A stretch of DNA of 8,467 bases. Origin: Tannerella sp. (GTDB lineage Bacteria; Bacteroidota; Bacteroidia; Bacteroidales; Tannerellaceae). The stretch is taken from positions 1 through 8,467 of the forward strand of contig JAITQL010000236.1 in assembly GCA_031288935.1 (NCBI GenBank). Direction: 5' to 3'. The notes below the pieces were generated by a model. The model ran no database searches. It was given only the letters and a program-made list of their open reading frames with translations, and was not told where the DNA came from. Of this stretch, positions 6,645 to 8,467 are shown piece after piece (the first letter of the stretch is position 1; each line of letters opens with the position of its first letter). Both the position numbers and the translations under genes were made by a program.

Positions 6645-8467
6645 TCAGCGCTTGACGGTAAATACTTTCTTGAATCTCTTTTCCATTCCGTCCGGATGAT
6701 AACAGACCGCATAAAGGACGTATACATCCGGCCGGAGGCGGCTGCCGTCCAGTCCACAGCCATTCCACCGGATTTCACCTTCCATCGCAAGCAGCCGGTT
6801 GTCGGACAGTTCTGCGACTTTCTTTCCGTCCGGCAAGTAAACAGCTATCGACAAATGATAGCCGGTTCTGTTCATGCGGTAAGCGATCACGTATTCATCC
6901 CACTGCGGGAGATACTCCGGCGCATCGAGCCAAACGTCTTCCGTGGCGGGCAGGCCGTCCTGCGAGTTGCGGTAGCCGGGCGTCCCGTATCCGACATCGA
7001 CAATGGCCGATGTCCAGTTGGCGGCATCCTGCGTATCGGCTTCCGGCCGGATCCGTTCGAGTGAGACGCCTTGTGCGTGCTTGATGGCGTCGTTGTGCCA
7101 CTTGGCGGAATAGCTGACCTCGTCGATCACTGTGTTATCCCTTGTCCGAAGCAAGACCAGAGCGGCGCCGGTATTGCTCAGTTCCGGCAGTCGCAGTTCG
7201 CAGACAGCCTGTGGCGAAGGAGTGACATAGAAGTCCAATACCCCGTCGCGGCTGCCTGTCACGACAAGGTATGCGCCCGGCTGCACGGCATCGGTGACGG
7301 AAGATAACGCATAGCGGGTTCGCAATTCGCCGTCCGCCCTTCGGGTAGCGATGGACAATCCGGTCAGACGCAACGTCCGTCCCGAACGGTTGTACAATTC
7401 GATATACTCGCTGCCACCGGGTGAAGGTTCGGGGAGGATTTCGTTAAAGACAAGGTCTTTCTCATAAATAATCCATTCTTCGTCCGGCACATCGTCGTTT
7501 TCATCCGGTCGGCCGGGAATGTGTCCGGGTGAATTGGGGGCGCCGGGCGTACCTCCGCGGATGTTGCTGGACAGATACCAGTCGCCGTCCCTGTCCCGTT
7601 CCCATGCACAGGCCGCCTGCGCCGCGGAACAGGTCGCAGAGTCAATGACCGTACCTGCGGAGTTGAGCAAGCTTAACGTCTTGCCGGTATTGGCTAATGC
7701 AGACGGAAATGCCGCTACGGGAATAGCCACGCCGCCGCTGTCAACATGTATTTCCCGCCCGCTGCGGAACAAAACTGCATACGCGCCGGGCAACAGCAGA
7801 CTGTCCGGCAATGCAGTCGGCTTTCCGTCATAAACAAACGACCATCCATTCAGGGAAAGAGTATCGGCAGAGACATTGTAAATCTCCACGTATTCCGTTT
7901 CCGGGAACGCGGTCAGTCCGGTTGGATTCGCCATGATTTCGTTAATCAGTACGTCACCGGGTTGGGAGAGATCGGGGACGGGGATCACCGGCGGAGGCGG
8001 AGTGTCCTTGGGCGAATTGACTGCGCCGGGCGTTCCTCCGCGTGTGTCGTTGGAAAGATACCAGTTGCCGGCAGCATCCCGTTCCCACGAACGGGCGGCC
8101 TTTGCTGCGGCATAGGTTGCGGAATCAACGACTGTGCCTTTGGAATTGACCAACTGTAATGTCTTGCCAGTATTGGCCAATGCGGACGGAAATGCCGCTA
8201 CGGGAATAGCCACGCCACCGCTGTCAACATGTATTTCCCGTCCGCTGCGGAACAGGACGGCATAAGAGCCGGGCGGCAGCAGGCTGTCCGGCAAGACAGT
8301 CGGTTTGCCGTCGTAAACAAACGACCATCCGCTCAGGGAAAGGGTAACAGCAGAAGCGTTGTAAATCTCCACGTATTCCGTTTCCGGGAACGCGGTCAGT
8401 CCGGTTGGATTCGCCATGATTTCGTTAATCAGTACGTCACCGGGTTGGGAGAGATCGGGGACGGGGA
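6645..8467 (-). CDS. Multi-domain lamin tail domain (LTD) protein, exported (5' end beyond window)
   Basis: The frame stays open to the right edge, so the 606 visible residues are the C-terminal part. The methionine at 8417 is inside a domain (LINEIMANPTG) and is not the start. Three lamin-tail domains follow each other, at about 8438-8013, 7955-7532 and 7460-6960. Each has the pattern NEI(M/L).NP/PEP, EYVEIYN or EYIELYN, an SNTG/ANTGK strand and a closing GGTPGxxNS or GYGTPGYRNS. The first two are nearly identical; the third is diverged. Proline-rich and acidic linkers join them. The final module (6938-6645) is FlgD-like: AVYLPDGKKVAEL, EIRWNGCGLDGSRLRPDVYV and a basic C-terminal strand ending FTVKR, resembling Ig-like ends of secreted Bacteroidetes proteins. 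LTDs are known in bacterial exported proteins, often beside nucleases or other enzymes; no enzyme domain is visible here. The role may be adhesion or scaffolding, but this is inference. Confidence 0.9.
   Translation of the reverse strand, partial: PVPDLSQPGDVLINEIMANPTGLTAFPETEYVEIYNASAVTLSLSGWSFVYDGKPTVLPDSLLPPGSYAVLFRSGREIHVDSGGVAIPVAAFPSALANTGKTLQLVNSKGTVVDSATYAAAKAARSWERDAAGNWYLSNDTRGGTPGAVNSPKDTPPPPVIPVPDLSQPGDVLINEIMANPTGLTAFPETEYVEIYNVSADTLSLNGWSFVYDGKPTALPDSLLLPGAYAVLFRSGREIHVDSGGVAIPVAAFPSALANTGKTLSLLNSAGTVIDSATCSAAQAACAWERDRDGDWYLSSNIRGGTPGAPNSPGHIPGRPDENDDVPDEEWIIYEKDLVFNEILPEPSPGGSEYIELYNRSGRTLRLTGLSIATRRADGELRTRYALSSVTDAVQPGAYLVVTGSRDGVLDFYVTPSPQAVCELRLPELSNTGAALVLLRTRDNTVIDEVSYSAKWHNDAIKHAQGVSLERIRPEADTQDAANWTSAIVDVGYGTPGYRNSQDGLPATEDVWLDAPEYLPQWDEYVIAYRMNRTGYHLSIAVYLPDGKKVAELSDNRLLAMEGEIRWNGCGLDGSRLRPDVYVLYAVCYHPDGMEKRFKKVFTVKR
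7530..8467 (-). repeat. 483-bp in-gene tandem duplication of a lamin tail domain
   Basis: Two copies with a period of 483 bp (161 codons) encode the first two visible lamin-tail domains. The stretch 8359-8467 is identical to 7876-7984 over 109 bp and runs off the edge. Further identical blocks lie around the conserved GGVAIPVAAFPSALANTGK segment. Differences concentrate near the domain ends (for example AAAKAARSWERD against SAAQAACAWERD). Similarity fades below about 7535, where the linkers differ. Confidence 0.93.

Noticed and set aside
6631..6647. Separate terminator for the lamin-tail gene (GATTG/CAATC inverted repeat)
   Set aside because: The stem is only five pairs and overlaps the stop codon; the strong hairpin at 6496-6529 is a better terminator for both strands.
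1..8467. tRNA, rRNA, insertion sequence or phage attachment site
   Set aside because: No cloverleaf-like sequence, transposase motif, flanking target duplication or integrase was seen on reading both strands; short RNAs cannot be excluded without a search.

Overview
The window looks like chromosomal DNA of a Bacteroidales bacterium (Bacteroides/Parabacteroides-like; I cannot fix the genus). The grounds are: the protein families match those typical of the group (a long M23 peptidase, a secreted endonuclease/exonuclease/phosphatase protein, an OmpH/Skp-like protein, lamin-tail-domain proteins); promoter-like sites fit the Bacteroidetes -7 consensus TAnnTTTG; and starts are preceded by A-rich leaders rather than Shine-Dalgarno sites. 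Coding DNA is moderately GC-rich, so long antisense open frames are common and were discarded.

Layout. (1) 1-3342, minus strand: a tight three-gene operon read from right to left. A beta-helix lipoprotein is followed by a secreted EEP-family phosphoesterase and then an M23 metallopeptidase that runs off the left edge. Both junctions are one-base stop/start overlaps (TGATG and TAATG). (2) 3343-3896: a non-genic gap holding ten contiguous 42-bp tandem repeats (3471-3890), a small hairpin and perhaps a weak promoter. (3) 3897-5366, minus: pepD, a complete cytosolic M20-family aminoacyl-histidine dipeptidase; its stop codon lies 6 bp from the repeat array. (4) 5367-5514: a divergent promoter region. 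(5) 5515-6365, plus: a 71-residue membrane protein and an OmpH/Skp-like periplasmic protein, probably one transcript. (6) 6366-6644: a convergent gap with a strong bidirectional hairpin terminator and a stray minus-strand promoter-like site. (7) 6645-8467, minus: the C-terminal part of a large multi-domain lamin-tail-domain protein with a recent 483-bp internal duplication; its start lies beyond the right edge.

Apart from pepD, every gene product appears to be envelope-located or exported: peptidoglycan cleavage, a surface or periplasmic lipoprotein, a secreted phosphoesterase, an outer-membrane-protein chaperone-like protein and a modular extracellular protein. I see no mobile element, CRISPR array, defence system or RNA gene. 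The least explained object is the 42-bp repeat array: it leaves nearly all reading frames open on both strands and its RNA would be strongly structured. That makes it the best candidate here for something undescribed, but the sequence alone does not show a function.
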